From assembly GCF_042685645.1 (NCBI RefSeq), contig NZ_JBHUNX010000001.1, positions 3,968,001 to 4,032,000 on the forward strand: a stretch of DNA of 64,000 nt, in the 5' to 3' direction. This stretch comes from Salininema proteolyticum (GTDB lineage Bacteria > Actinomycetota > Actinomycetes > Mycobacteriales > Micromonosporaceae). Position numbers and translations under genes: made by a program. Position 1 is the stretch's first letter; each line of letters opens with the position of its first letter. Under the pieces are notes generated by a model that saw only the letters and a list, made by a program, of their open reading frames with translations, searched no databases and was not told where the DNA came from. Shown here in pieces: positions 25,137 through 34,100 of the stretch.

Positions 25137-25643
25137 TCAAGCGCCCTGGGCGGTCTCCAGGACCTCGTCGAATCCGGCCGCCTCGGCCAGCTCGGCCATC
25201 ACGTCGGAGGGCATCATGCCCTCCTTGGCGCACAGGGCCAGCAGCGTCGCGCCGGAGATACCGAGGTCGGACAGGAGGTCGGACTCGCCGACGGGCTCGG
25301 CGTCCAGCTCGGTCGGCTTGGAGCTGATGTCCTCCTCGTCGTCCGTGTCGATGTTGTCCTCCTCTTCGGGCTCGAGGTCCCCGAGGAGCGCCTCGCCGAG
25401 GCGGGAGGCGTCGGCGTACTCGCTGTCGGAGCTGAAGACTCGCAGGCCGTCTCCCTCATCGAGGCGGAGTATGGTGAGGTACTCGTCGTCGGCGTCGACG
25501 AACAGCAGGGCCGTCTCGGCGTCTGGGTAGCTGTCGCGCAGGACGTCTGCGGCGTCTTCCACGTCGCCGACCTCATCGAGGTCGACCTCCGTGGCTTCCC
25601 AGTCGTCGCCGTTTTTTGCGACGGCAACAGCGAAGTAGGACAC
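25137..25643 (-). CDS. tRNA adenosine deaminase-associated protein
   Basis: A 168-residue acidic protein starting MSYFAVAVAKNGDDWEA. It matches the actinobacterial family named for its constant linkage to TadA. Its N-terminal alpha/beta part includes LLFVDADDEYLTILR, followed by a very acidic linker (EPEEEDNIDTDDEED) and a C-terminal helical part (GISGATLLALCAKEGMMPSDVMAELAE). Its biochemical role is not established; a TadA partner or regulator is the usual guess. It lies upstream of tadA on the same strand. Confidence 0.85.
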   Translation of the reverse strand: MSYFAVAVAKNGDDWEATEVDLDEVGDVEDAADVLRDSYPDAETALLFVDADDEYLTILRLDEGDGLRVFSSDSEYADASRLGEALLGDLEPEEEDNIDTDDEEDISSKPTELDAEPVGESDLLSDLGISGATLLALCAKEGMMPSDVMAELAEAAGFDEVLETAQGA

Positions 25644-25811
25644 TTCTCTCCCCCGTTTTCTGGTATATGCGGTGTTACAAAGTCAAAGATTACCGTTCGT
25701 CAGGACCGATTCCCTCGTACAGACACACGTTCAGGCCGGTTTGCCGGCGTGGCGTCCTGTGGTGGGTTCTCGGCCTCTGGAGGTGCCCCGACCGGATGTC
25801 GGGTTCTGCGG

Positions 25812-26279
25812 CTACGTCATGGTAGCGAGTGCCAGGCCGACGGCTGCGGCGGCTGCTGATGTTGCGGCCGCGGTCCCCGCTACGACTGCCGTACCCGCCG
25901 CCGCTCCTCGGACACCGTAGCGCGCGAGGAGAAGAGATGCCGCCCCGAGAATGCCACTCGCGGTGAACGTCACCAATGTGAGTGCCACGACGCCGTGGAG
26001 AACCGCGAGCGAAGCTCCGATGAAGATGACGGATACCGCTGCGCCGGCGGCGATCTGGGCGGGCCGCACGGGATGGACTTCCCGCCACTGCGGCCGCATC
26101 GGTGCGGCCGGCGCGGCGTGTCCCGGCGGTGTGGACGGCCACGCGGGGCCGCCGGAGCCGACCGGTGGGCCGGCTTGCGCGCGGGTCGGGCCCGCGGCGC
26201 TCGGAGCGGTCGGCGGGCTGTGCGGACTCCCGTTGTGCTCGGGTGGGCCTGTGCGGGTCATATCGCCATTATGCGCCAT
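25812..26279 (-). CDS. Small membrane protein with proline-rich start
   Basis: A 155-residue protein with a Pro/Gly-rich N-terminus (about 60 residues), then three hydrophobic Ala/Gly/Val-rich helices from IAAGAAVSVIFIGASLAV to ATSAAAAAVGLALATM. ATG 26279 overlaps the stop of the PrsW gene by 11 bp; ATG 26261 is the alternative. The overlap implies translational coupling with prsW. No family was recognised. Confidence 0.55.
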   Translation of the reverse strand: MAHNGDMTRTGPPEHNGSPHSPPTAPSAAGPTRAQAGPPVGSGGPAWPSTPPGHAAPAAPMRPQWREVHPVRPAQIAAGAAVSVIFIGASLAVLHGVVALTLVTFTASGILGAASLLLARYGVRGAAAGTAVVAGTAAATSAAAAAVGLALATMT

Positions 26280-27789
26280 AGGCGGCCCGGTGAACGCTTT
26301 CGGCGGAAACGGGGATCGGCATGAGGTCGCGGCCCTGCCCGGAGACCTCGCGGACCTTCGCGTCGGGGAAGGTCACGTGGTAGGAGCGGCCGTCCCAGAC
26401 GGTGACGGGCATGGTCGGGTCGGCGAGGAAGTGCCCGCGCCGGAGTTCGTTCATCTCGGTGAGGCGCGCGGTCAGCTCCTCGCGGGTGGTCCCGTACGCG
26501 GTTCCGTCGGCCACGGCGTCGCCCAGCCGCTGGAAGCGCTTCATGGCCTTCTCGCCGGGGGACCCGCCGGTGCGGCGGGCCCAGGCGCGGGCGCGGGCGC
26601 GGCGGTTGTAGGAGGCGAGCATGGCCGCTTCGGGCGGGGCGACGTGCCCGCTGGCGACGAAGCCCTGGAGGCGCTGGTAGGTGAGTTTGGCGACCTTGGC
26701 CCGGACGGCGAGCGCGTAGCCGAGAAGGCCGAAGAAGAGTGGCATGAGCAGGGCGACGTAGACGGAGAAGAAGAGGTCGGCCATGCCGTGCTGGGCGCCG
26801 AACACGGCTGACCAGTTCCAGAGTGCGTGCAGGCCCATGGCGAAGGGGAGGCAGGTCAGCGACCACAGGAGGCGGCGTCCGGCGGGTTTGCCGACGGCCT
26901 TGGCCATGCCGAAGGCGACGGTGCAGGTGAAGAGGGGGTGGGCGAACATGGTGAGGATGCCGCGGACGATGACGAGGAGGGTGACGCTGGCGCCGCCGGT
27001 GCCCTCGCCGTAGATGGAGGGGCCGCTGAGGTAGGTGCCGGAGGCGTAGAGGACGTTCTCGACGATGGCGAAGCCGGCGGCGGAGAGTCCGGCGAAGACG
27101 AGGGCGTCGAGGCCGTTGCGGATGTGGCGGGAGGCGAAGAGGAGGATCGCCAGGGGGGCGAGGAACTTGGTGATCTCTTCGATGACGGGGGCGGAGGCGA
27201 CGGCGGCCCAGTTCTCGCTGATGCCGTTCTCGCGGAAGTAGTAGGCCGCGCCGGTGTTGACGACCATGGAGACGGCGGTGGAGACGGCGGCTCCCCAGAG
27301 GAAGGCGAAGGTCAGGGGCTTCCATCCGTGGTGGCGGTGGCGGGAGAGCCAGAGGAAGGAGCCGACCAGGAGCGGCGCGGGGACGAGCGCGGCGACGAGG
27401 CCGACGCCGGCGGCCTTGGCTCCGGCGCCGGCGACGATGCTGTAGGTGATCACGCCGGCCCCGAACAGGAGCAGTTGGGTGGAGACGAGGAGTTTCCAGG
27501 ACGGGCGGAGGGCGCGGACGCCGATGAGGGCGCCGGCGGTCTGGAGGGTGAAGACGGCGAGCACGGTGCCGAAGACCCAGAGGACGTCGGATTCGGAGTA
27601 TCCGAAGCCGGTCCAGAGGACGGCGACGGCGGCGATTTCGGCCGCGAGCAGCGCCATGAAGGCGAGCGGGGCCCTTGCCGCCTTCTTTCCCGTCGGCGGG
27701 GGCGGCGCGGCGGGGGCCGGGGCGGCCTGGGCCGGTGCTCCTTCGGCGGATGTGCCGCCGGTTGCGGCGGGCTCGGGGCGGTCCGTCAT
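26269..27789 (-). CDS. PrsW-family intramembrane metalloprotease
   Basis: A 506-residue polytopic protein with about nine membrane helices. The PrsW motifs are present: APVIEEITKF, AGFAIVENVLY, a histidine in MFAHPLFT, and GLHALWNW. In Bacillus, PrsW makes a site-1 cut in the anti-sigma factor RsiW; actinobacterial members are mostly uncharacterised. The C-terminal ~140 residues are cytoplasmic and unusual, with a helical region and a small beta domain ending near the stop. The frame is open upstream to 27885, but ATG 27789 has AGGTGAC close by. No sigma or anti-sigma pair is adjacent, so the substrate is unknown. Confidence 0.85.
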   Translation of the reverse strand: MTDRPEPAATGGTSAEGAPAQAAPAPAAPPPPTGKKAARAPLAFMALLAAEIAAVAVLWTGFGYSESDVLWVFGTVLAVFTLQTAGALIGVRALRPSWKLLVSTQLLLFGAGVITYSIVAGAGAKAAGVGLVAALVPAPLLVGSFLWLSRHRHHGWKPLTFAFLWGAAVSTAVSMVVNTGAAYYFRENGISENWAAVASAPVIEEITKFLAPLAILLFASRHIRNGLDALVFAGLSAAGFAIVENVLYASGTYLSGPSIYGEGTGGASVTLLVIVRGILTMFAHPLFTCTVAFGMAKAVGKPAGRRLLWSLTCLPFAMGLHALWNWSAVFGAQHGMADLFFSVYVALLMPLFFGLLGYALAVRAKVAKLTYQRLQGFVASGHVAPPEAAMLASYNRRARARAWARRTGGSPGEKAMKRFQRLGDAVADGTAYGTTREELTARLTEMNELRRGHFLADPTMPVTVWDGRSYHVTFPDAKVREVSGQGRDLMPIPVSAESVHRAAYGA

Positions 27790-27936
27790 GCTGTCACCTG
27801 TTCGTCCTGGCGGTCGCTTGTTCCTCCCAGGGTAGTGGGCGGTCACTCGCCTGTGCGACCGCTCCCTCACTCTGATTGCGGCCACACAGGGATCGGGATC
27901 GTTTACCCGTACGATTCGTTAAGTCTCCGTAGGGAA

Positions 27937-27942
27937 TATACT
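27937..27942 (+). promoter_or_regulatory. Possible -10 element of the sulfotransferase gene
   Basis: TATACT lies 64 bp before the sulfotransferase start in the divergent gap 27790-28005. The hexamer about 17 bases upstream is only weakly like a -35. Confidence 0.35.
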
Positions 27943-28005
27943 GCCCGAGTAACCCTTGGAAATAGACCGCTTTCGCTCCCCCGGCCTTGACGCATAAGGA
28001 GAATG

Positions 28006-29229
28006 ATGGAACGTCTCACCCGGAAGGCCCGCCTGGTCGACACCCTTCTGGCCCCCATGGCCCGCGTCCGCAAGGATCCCTCCCGAGCCCGGTCGGTGTG
28101 GGCCGACGCGGCCGTCGACATCGCCGAGAAGGCGGGCGCCGGGGACCTGACCGCCGCCGACCGCCGCTTCATCGAGGACTACGGCTTCCTCCTGGAGAAG
28201 TTCTGCGAGACGCCGGGATTCCGCTCCCTGGGCTGGATCGGCCAGTTCGAGGACGCCAAGATCCGCTGGGAGAACTGGCTGCGGATCACCCGCCTGCACC
28301 GCGACCGCCCCGAGCTCGCCCGGGAGCCCGTCGAGCGCCCCGTCTTCGTGGTCGGGCTGCCCCGCACCGCCACCTCGCTCACGCACCGCATCCTGGCGCG
28401 CTCGCCGCAGCACCGCGGCCCGCTGATGTGGGAGATGAAGTACACCCACCTCCGGGCCGACCGGAAGACGAGCGCGGCGGCGATCCGCAAGACGGCCAAG
28501 GACCTGGCGATGCTGCCCAAGTTCTCCCCCGCCTTCGACGTGATCCACCCGGTGCGCGCCGAGCTGCCGGAGGAGACGATCATGATCCTCCCGCACACGT
28601 GGGCGCACCTGTGCACGGCCACCATGAAGCCCTACTGGGAGTGGCTGCGTGCCCGGGAGATGACGGAGGACCTCCAGTACCTGAAGATGTGCCTCCAGGT
28701 GCTCCAGCACGGCGACCAACCGCGCCGCTGGGTCATGAAGTACCCCGGCCATCTCGCGCACCTGGACGAGATCATGAAGGTCTTCCCCGGCGCGCAGATC
28801 GTCTGGACGCACCGCGAGCCGGAGACGGTCATGGCGTCGATGTGCTCGCTGGCGGAGACGGCCCACGGCATCCACGTGAAGGACATCGACCTGCACGGGA
28901 TCGGCCGCATGTGGCTGGACATCCTCACCCACGACATCGAGCGGGGCCGCCAGACGCGCCTGGACCTGCCGGCGGGGTCGGTCATCGACCTGCCCTACCA
29001 CCAGCTCATGGCCGACCCGCACAAGATGGTCCCGAACCTCTACCGGAAGCTGGGCGCGTCCTTCACCGACGCCGACCGGGCCCTGCTGGAGGAGGAGCTG
29101 GACCGCCCCAAGAAGATGCGCCGGCACGAGTACCAGCTGACGGACTACGGCCTGACTGCCGACGAGGTCTCCTCGGCGTTCGGCGACTACAACCGCCTGG
29201 TGCAGAGCCTCAATCAGAACACGCTCTGA
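28006..29229 (+). CDS. Sulfotransferase-family protein
   Basis: A 407-residue cytosolic protein. The 5'-phosphosulfate loop for PAPS is VVGLPRTATSLTHR (about residues 113-127) and the 3'-phosphate region is VFPGAQIVWTHREPETVMAS. WVMKYPGHLAHLDEIM precedes it, as in actinobacterial sulfotransferase_3 proteins that sulfate trehalose, sterols or glycolipids. The acceptor cannot be told. ATG 28006 is chosen over 28003 because the AAGGAG site is 4 bases upstream rather than 1. It is followed by a strong terminator and stands alone. Confidence 0.85.
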   Translation: MERLTRKARLVDTLLAPMARVRKDPSRARSVWADAAVDIAEKAGAGDLTAADRRFIEDYGFLLEKFCETPGFRSLGWIGQFEDAKIRWENWLRITRLHRDRPELAREPVERPVFVVGLPRTATSLTHRILARSPQHRGPLMWEMKYTHLRADRKTSAAAIRKTAKDLAMLPKFSPAFDVIHPVRAELPEETIMILPHTWAHLCTATMKPYWEWLRAREMTEDLQYLKMCLQVLQHGDQPRRWVMKYPGHLAHLDEIMKVFPGAQIVWTHREPETVMASMCSLAETAHGIHVKDIDLHGIGRMWLDILTHDIERGRQTRLDLPAGSVIDLPYHQLMADPHKMVPNLYRKLGASFTDADRALLEEELDRPKKMRRHEYQLTDYGLTADEVSSAFGDYNRLVQSLNQNTL

Positions 29230-29300
29230 GCCTCCTGGCGATCATAAATCAACATAGTTGAACATCTTGAATTATTGGTGTGGATCACAGTAGGATCAGG

Positions 29301-29325
29301 ACGGCGCGGGAGACCGCGCCGTTTT
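29301..29325 (+). terminator. Intrinsic terminator after sulfotransferase
   Basis: A perfect 9-bp stem ACGGCGCGG/CCGCGCCGT with a GAGA loop followed by TTTCCCTTT. It lies 72 bp after the sulfotransferase stop and only 33 bp before the next start, so it may also shape the leader of the secreted-protein gene. Confidence 0.85.
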
Positions 29326-29357
29326 CCCTTTCCACCCCACCAGGAAGAAGGAGCCCC

Positions 29358-29792
29358 ATGAAACTCCGCATCCTCGCCGCCGGAGCCGGCGCCCTCGCCG
29401 CCGGCCTCCTCTCCGTCTCCCCCGCGTCCGCCGCGGAGGCGGAGGACGGCCCCTACTGCCAGTTCGACGAGGTCGTCGACTACTCCTACACCGAGGCCGG
29501 CTCCACGCTGGCCTTCGAGGTGACCTGCGACGGAAACCCCTGGGGTTACAGCGAGGTCACGGCCTACACCGCGACGGTGGCCCACGACGCCGCCACCGGG
29601 GAGGAGGTCCGGGAGGAGGCCGAGCAGCACGCCACGATCGACAACGGCGACTCGGCCGTCTTCAAGGTCCACGCCGAGACGGGCGTCGCCGACGGCTCCG
29701 TGTGCATCGCCACCTACCGGGTCTTCGAATGGGCCATGCCGCGCCCGCCGCACTGGCTGAGCGACGTCTACTTCAACAGCGGCGACTGCTGA
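29358..29792 (+). CDS. Small secreted protein with four cysteines
   Basis: A 144-residue protein. A signal peptide with ILAAGAGALAAGLLSVSPASA precedes a mature domain of about 120 residues containing four cysteines (YCQF, VTCDG, SVCIATY, GDC at the end), suggesting two disulphides and a beta-rich secreted fold. Start ATG 29358 follows GAAGGAG. No family was recognised; protease-inhibitor-like or structural roles are only guesses. Confidence 0.65.
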   Translation: MKLRILAAGAGALAAGLLSVSPASAAEAEDGPYCQFDEVVDYSYTEAGSTLAFEVTCDGNPWGYSEVTAYTATVAHDAATGEEVREEAEQHATIDNGDSAVFKVHAETGVADGSVCIATYRVFEWAMPRPPHWLSDVYFNSGDC

Positions 29793-29808
29793 GGCCCGCG
29801 GGGCCCGG

Positions 29809-30138
29809 TCAGGCGAGCGCGTAGACCCAGGCGGTGCGCCCGGAGCGCAGCGGGACCTCTACGCGCTCGTACGCGTCGACCTCGTAGTCGTCGGCCCGGG
29901 CCAGCTGCTCGTCGGTGAGGCGGAAGAGGGTGCCGGATACCTCTCCGGCCTCCTCGTCGGGGATCAGCATGAGGTGCACGGACTTTCCGCTGAGCTCGAC
30001 CACGCGCGGGTCGTCGACGGTGATCTCGCCGAGCCGGTGGCCCACGACGGCGTCGTCCTCGCCGGCGACCTCGCCGCCGAACACGGCGCGCTGGACCTCG
30101 GGCTGGCGGAGGGTTCCATAGGAGAAGAGCAGGTGCAT
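29809..30138 (-). CDS. Gamma-glutamylcyclotransferase-like (AIG2 family) protein
   Basis: A 109-residue protein starting MHLLFSYGTLR; YGTLR is the substrate-binding loop of the family, and the probable catalytic Glu lies in DDYEVDAYERV. These small enzymes act on gamma-glutamyl amines or peptides, but many are uncharacterised. It is convergent with the secreted-protein gene (16-bp gap) and 79 bp upstream of nothing on its strand, so it is likely monocistronic. Confidence 0.8.
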   Translation of the reverse strand: MHLLFSYGTLRQPEVQRAVFGGEVAGEDDAVVGHRLGEITVDDPRVVELSGKSVHLMLIPDEEAGEVSGTLFRLTDEQLARADDYEVDAYERVEVPLRSGRTAWVYALA

Positions 30139-30217
30139 CGCACCAGTGGAACAGGAGTCCCGATAGGGCGCCCGGCCGCCCGGGGCTCCTGTGACCCGCC
30201 TCGTCGGAGGCGCGGGG

Positions 30218-30553
30218 TCACTTGTTGCGGATGATGAAGTGGTCCGAGGTGCCGGTGACGTTGAGCAGGCGGCGCAGGAAGTCGCCGACGCCGGTGAGGA
30301 TCATGACGGCCCGGGCCTTGGTGGCGGTCCGGTTGAGCACGACGAGGGTCCCCAGCCCGGTCGAGTCGCAGAACGTGACGCCCTCCAGGTCGAGCACGAG
30401 CCGGTGCGTCCCTCCGGAGAGGGCCGTCTCCACCTCGTCCTTGAGGATGTCCTTCGTCTGCAGGTCGAGCTCTCCGCTGACGGCCACGACGGTCTCGGCC
30501 TCGTCCCGTACGACCGTCTTGGCGTCCAATCGCTGAGCGTCCACTGGGTCCAC
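30218..30553 (-). CDS. STAS-domain anti-sigma factor antagonist
   Basis: A 111-residue SpoIIAA/RsbV-like protein. The conserved strand ETVVAVSGELDLQTK and the phosphorylation loop VTFCDSTGLGTLVVLNR, with Ser in DSTG as the expected kinase target, are present. It would bind an anti-sigma kinase when unphosphorylated. GTG 30553 is chosen as GGAAAG precedes it; the frame is open further upstream through the antisense of the response regulator. It is last in the operon HAMP kinase - response regulator - STAS, which fits partner-switching control. Confidence 0.82.
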   Translation of the reverse strand: MDPVDAQRLDAKTVVRDEAETVVAVSGELDLQTKDILKDEVETALSGGTHRLVLDLEGVTFCDSTGLGTLVVLNRTATKARAVMILTGVGDFLRRLLNVTGTSDHFIIRNK

Positions 30554-30585
30554 CGTCTTTCCGCTTGCGCCTGTCGAGGCCTCGT

Positions 30586-31137
30586 CTATTCCGCTGCCGC
30601 CCGGACCAGCCGCTCCAGCTCGTCCAGGTCGAGGTCGGGGTGCTCGGCCCGGAGCTTGGCCACCTGTGCGCCGGCCTGGCTGAGCCGGTCGGCCAGTTCC
30701 CGGTGGCGCTGTTGCAGCCGGAGGTGGTGCTCGTGGGTCTCGCGGAGTTCTTCGCCCCGGTTCCACAGGTCGATGAAGACCTTGACCTTGGTGCGCAGCA
30801 TCCACGGGTCGAAGGGCTTGGTGATGTAGTCTACCGCGCCGACCGAGTAGCCGCGCATCTCGAGGTGGCTGTCGCGGTCGGCGGCGGTGAGGAAGATGAT
30901 CGGCGTGTGCCGGGTCCGCTCGCGCTGCTTGATGTGGCCGGCGGTCTCGAAGCCGTCCATGCCGGGCATCTGGGCGTCGAGGAGGATCGCGGCGAACTCG
31001 CCGCGCAGCAACTGCCGCAGGGCCTCTTCGCCGGAGCGCGTGACGACGCATTCGACGGGGAGCCCCTGGAGGATGGCTTCCAGGGCGACCAGGTTCTCGT
31101 TCCTGTCGTCGACCAGGAGGACTCGAGCGGTACTCAC
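30586..31137 (-). CDS. Response regulator with coiled-coil output
   Basis: A 183-residue protein. The receiver domain opens VLLVDDRNENLVALEAIL, with phospho-acceptor Asp in ILLDAQMPGMDGFET and Lys in YITKPFDPW. No DNA-binding domain follows; the last ~60 residues are a charged coiled coil (QRHRELADRLSQ to LDELERLV). Such stand-alone receivers act through protein contacts. Its GTG start abuts the TAA of the large kinase gene without a gap (TAAGTG), implying translational coupling. Confidence 0.85.
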   Translation of the reverse strand: MSTARVLLVDDRNENLVALEAILQGLPVECVVTRSGEEALRQLLRGEFAAILLDAQMPGMDGFETAGHIKQRERTRHTPIIFLTAADRDSHLEMRGYSVGAVDYITKPFDPWMLRTKVKVFIDLWNRGEELRETHEHHLRLQQRHRELADRLSQAGAQVAKLRAEHPDLDLDELERLVRAAAE

Positions 31138-34100
31138 TTAATCCCTTTCGGTCGGGCTGTCACTGCCATTGTCGTCCTCCCCGGACTGCTCCGACCCGCG
31201 GGGGTCGCCGGCGGCGGAGAACCGGTTCATGGTGTCCAGCAGCCGGTCGAGGTCGACCGGCTTGGTCAGGTACGCGTCGGCGCCGTCGTCGATGGCCTTC
31301 TGCTGGTTCTCGGTCTGCGCCTGGGCGGAGAGGAAGATGATCGGGATCGACCGGTACTCCGGCATGGACCTCAGGGCGCGCGTGGTCTGGCTGCCGTCCA
31401 TGACCGGCATCATCGAGTCCATGAGGATGATGGAGGTCTCCGGGTTGTCCTGGAGCTCCTCGATGCCGGCGCGGCCGTTCTCCGCGTAGTGGACGATCAG
31501 GCCGTGGCGCTCCAGCGCCGCGGTGAGCGCGAAGACGTTGCGGATGTCGTCGTCGACGATGAGGATCTCCGTGCCCTCCAGGTCGTGCTGGACGGTGGTG
31601 GTCTCCTCGCCGAGAATCATCGTCTCCCCCTGCGGCAGCGCCTTCTGCTCGGTCGGCGCCGGGCGGTGCGCCCCGGTGGCGGACTCGCCGGGCACCAGCA
31701 GCGTGAACGTCGAGCCGTCCTCACTGGTGTGCTCGATGAAGACGGTGCCGCCGAGCATCTCGGACAGCGAGCTGGAGATCGACAGCCCCAGCCCCGTGCC
31801 GCCGTACTGCTTCTGCGTGCCGCTGGTGGCCTGGCGGAAGGGCTCGAAGATGCTGTTGCGCTTGTCGTCGGGGACGCCGATGCCGGTGTCGTGCACGCGG
31901 AAGGCGAAGATCTTCTCGGCGCCCTTCAGGCTCTCCACCCCCGGCTGCGGGTTGCGGTCGAGGACGGCGACTTCCAGGCTCACCGAGCCCTCGGAGGTGA
32001 ACTTGACGGCGTTGGACAGGAGGTTGCGCAGCACCTGCTGGAGCTTCTGCGAGTCGGTGACGATCTCGGCGGGCATGGCCTGGTCGATGGTGAGCCCGAA
32101 GTCGAGGCCCTTGTCCTCCACCTGCGGGCGGAAGGTCGCCTCGAGGTCGGTGAAGACCTCCTCCAGGTTGACCGCCCCGGTGGTGACGTCCATGCGCCCG
32201 GCCTCGATCTTGGACAGGTCCAGGATGTCGTCGATGAGCGTCAGCAGGTCGCGCCCGGCGTTCCAGATCGTCTTGGCGAAGTTGACCTGCTGTTCGTTGA
32301 GGTTGCTCTCCGGGTTCTCGGTGAGGAGCTTGGCCAGCAGCAGCAGCGAGTTGAGCGGCGTGCGCAGCTCGTGGCTGACGTTGGCGAGGAACTCGCTCTT
32401 GTACCGGGAGGCCCGCTCCAGCTCCTGGGCCGTCGCCTCGATGTCGCGGCGGGCGGCCTCGACCTCTCGGTTCTTGTCCTCGACGGTGCGGTTCTGCTTG
32501 GCCAGCAGGCGGGTCTGCTGTTCGAGGTCGGCGTTGGTCACCTGGAGCTGCTCGGCGGTCTGCTGGAGCTCCTGGGCCATGCGCTGGGACTCCTTGAGCA
32601 GGAGCTCGGTGCGGATGTTGCCCTCGATGGTGGTGAGCGCGACGCCGATGTTCGCCGCGAGGTTGTCCAGGAAGCGGCGGTGCAGGGGCGAGAACTCGTT
32701 GAAGCTCGCCACCTCGATGACGCCGCGGACCTTGTCGTTGAACTGGACGGGCAGGATGACGAGGCTCTTGGGCGGCGCGGAGCCGAGCGAGGAGCTGATG
32801 TCCATGTACCCGTCGGGGATGTCGTCGAGCAGGATGGTCCGCTTCGAGGAGGCCGCCTGGCCGACCAGGCCCTCGTTCTCGTAGATCTCGGAGCGCGCCT
32901 GCGGCTCGTTGCGGCCGTAGACGGCGGCGAGCCGGAAGACGACCTGCCCGTCGACGCTCTCGTCGCGGACGTAGAAGGTGGAGGCCTGCGCCTCGATCAG
33001 CGGGGTGACCGTCTCGAGGATCATCGCGGTGACGTCCTCGATGTTGCGGTGCCCCTGGAGCTGTCCGGAGACCTGCGCGAGGTTGGAGTTCAGCCAGTCG
33101 GCGTCGGCCCCGTCGGCGGTCTTCTGGCGCAGCGCCTGGATCATGTGGTTGATCGACTGCGTCAGGTCGGCGATCTCGCCGGCCGCGGGGAAGTCGATCG
33201 ACTGGGTCAGGTCTCCGCTGGCCACCGCGTGCGCCACGTTGGCGATGGCGCGCAGCTGGGTGGTCAGGGTTCCGGCCAGGGAGTTGACGTTCTCGGTGAG
33301 CGCCAGCCAGGAGCCGGAGGCGTCGGCGACGTTGGCCTGGCCGCCGAGCTTGCCCTCCACGCCGACCTCGCGGGCGACGCGGATGACCTCGTCGGCGAAG
33401 CCGGACAGCTGGCTGACCATCTTGTTGACGGTGTTCTTCAGCTGCAGGATCTCGCCCTGCGCGTCGACGGTGATCTGCCCGGTCAGGTCGCCCTGGGCGA
33501 CCGCGGTGGTCACCGAGGAGATGTTTCGCACCTGGGCGGTCAGGTTGGACGCCATGGAGTTGGTGTTGTCGGTGAGGTCCTTCCAGATCCCCGAGACGCC
33601 CGGCACGTTCGCCTGGCCCCCCAGCTTGCCCTCCGTGCCGACTTCGCGGGCCACTCGGGTGACCTCGAAGGCGAACTGGGAGAGCTGCCCGGCCATGGAG
33701 TTGAGCGTGTTCTTGAGTTCGAGGATCTCGCCCTGGGCGTTCACCGTGATCTGCCCCGACAGGTCGCCGGCGGCGATCGCGGAGGAGAACTCGGAGATGT
33801 TTCTGACCTGCGCCGTCAGGTTGGAGGCCATCGAGTTGACGTTGTCGGTGAGGTCCTTCCAGATCCCCGAGACGCCCGGCACGTTCGCCTGGCCCCCCAG
33901 CTTGCCGTCGGTGCCCACTTCCTTGGCCACACGCGTGACCTCGTCGGCGAACTTCGACAGCTGGCCCACCATGGAGTTCAGGGTGTTCTTCAGCTGGAGC
34001 ATCTCGCCCTGGGCGTCCACGGTGATCTGGTTGTTCAGGTTGCCCTCGGCGACGGCCGTGGCGAAGTCGGAGATGTTCCTGACCTGCGCGGTCAGGTTCG

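Noticed and set aside
27987..29261. A 424-codon plus-strand frame overlapping the sulfotransferase
   Set aside because: Wrong frame: the sulfotransferase frame shows PAPS-binding motifs, the other is Pro/Arg low-complexity.
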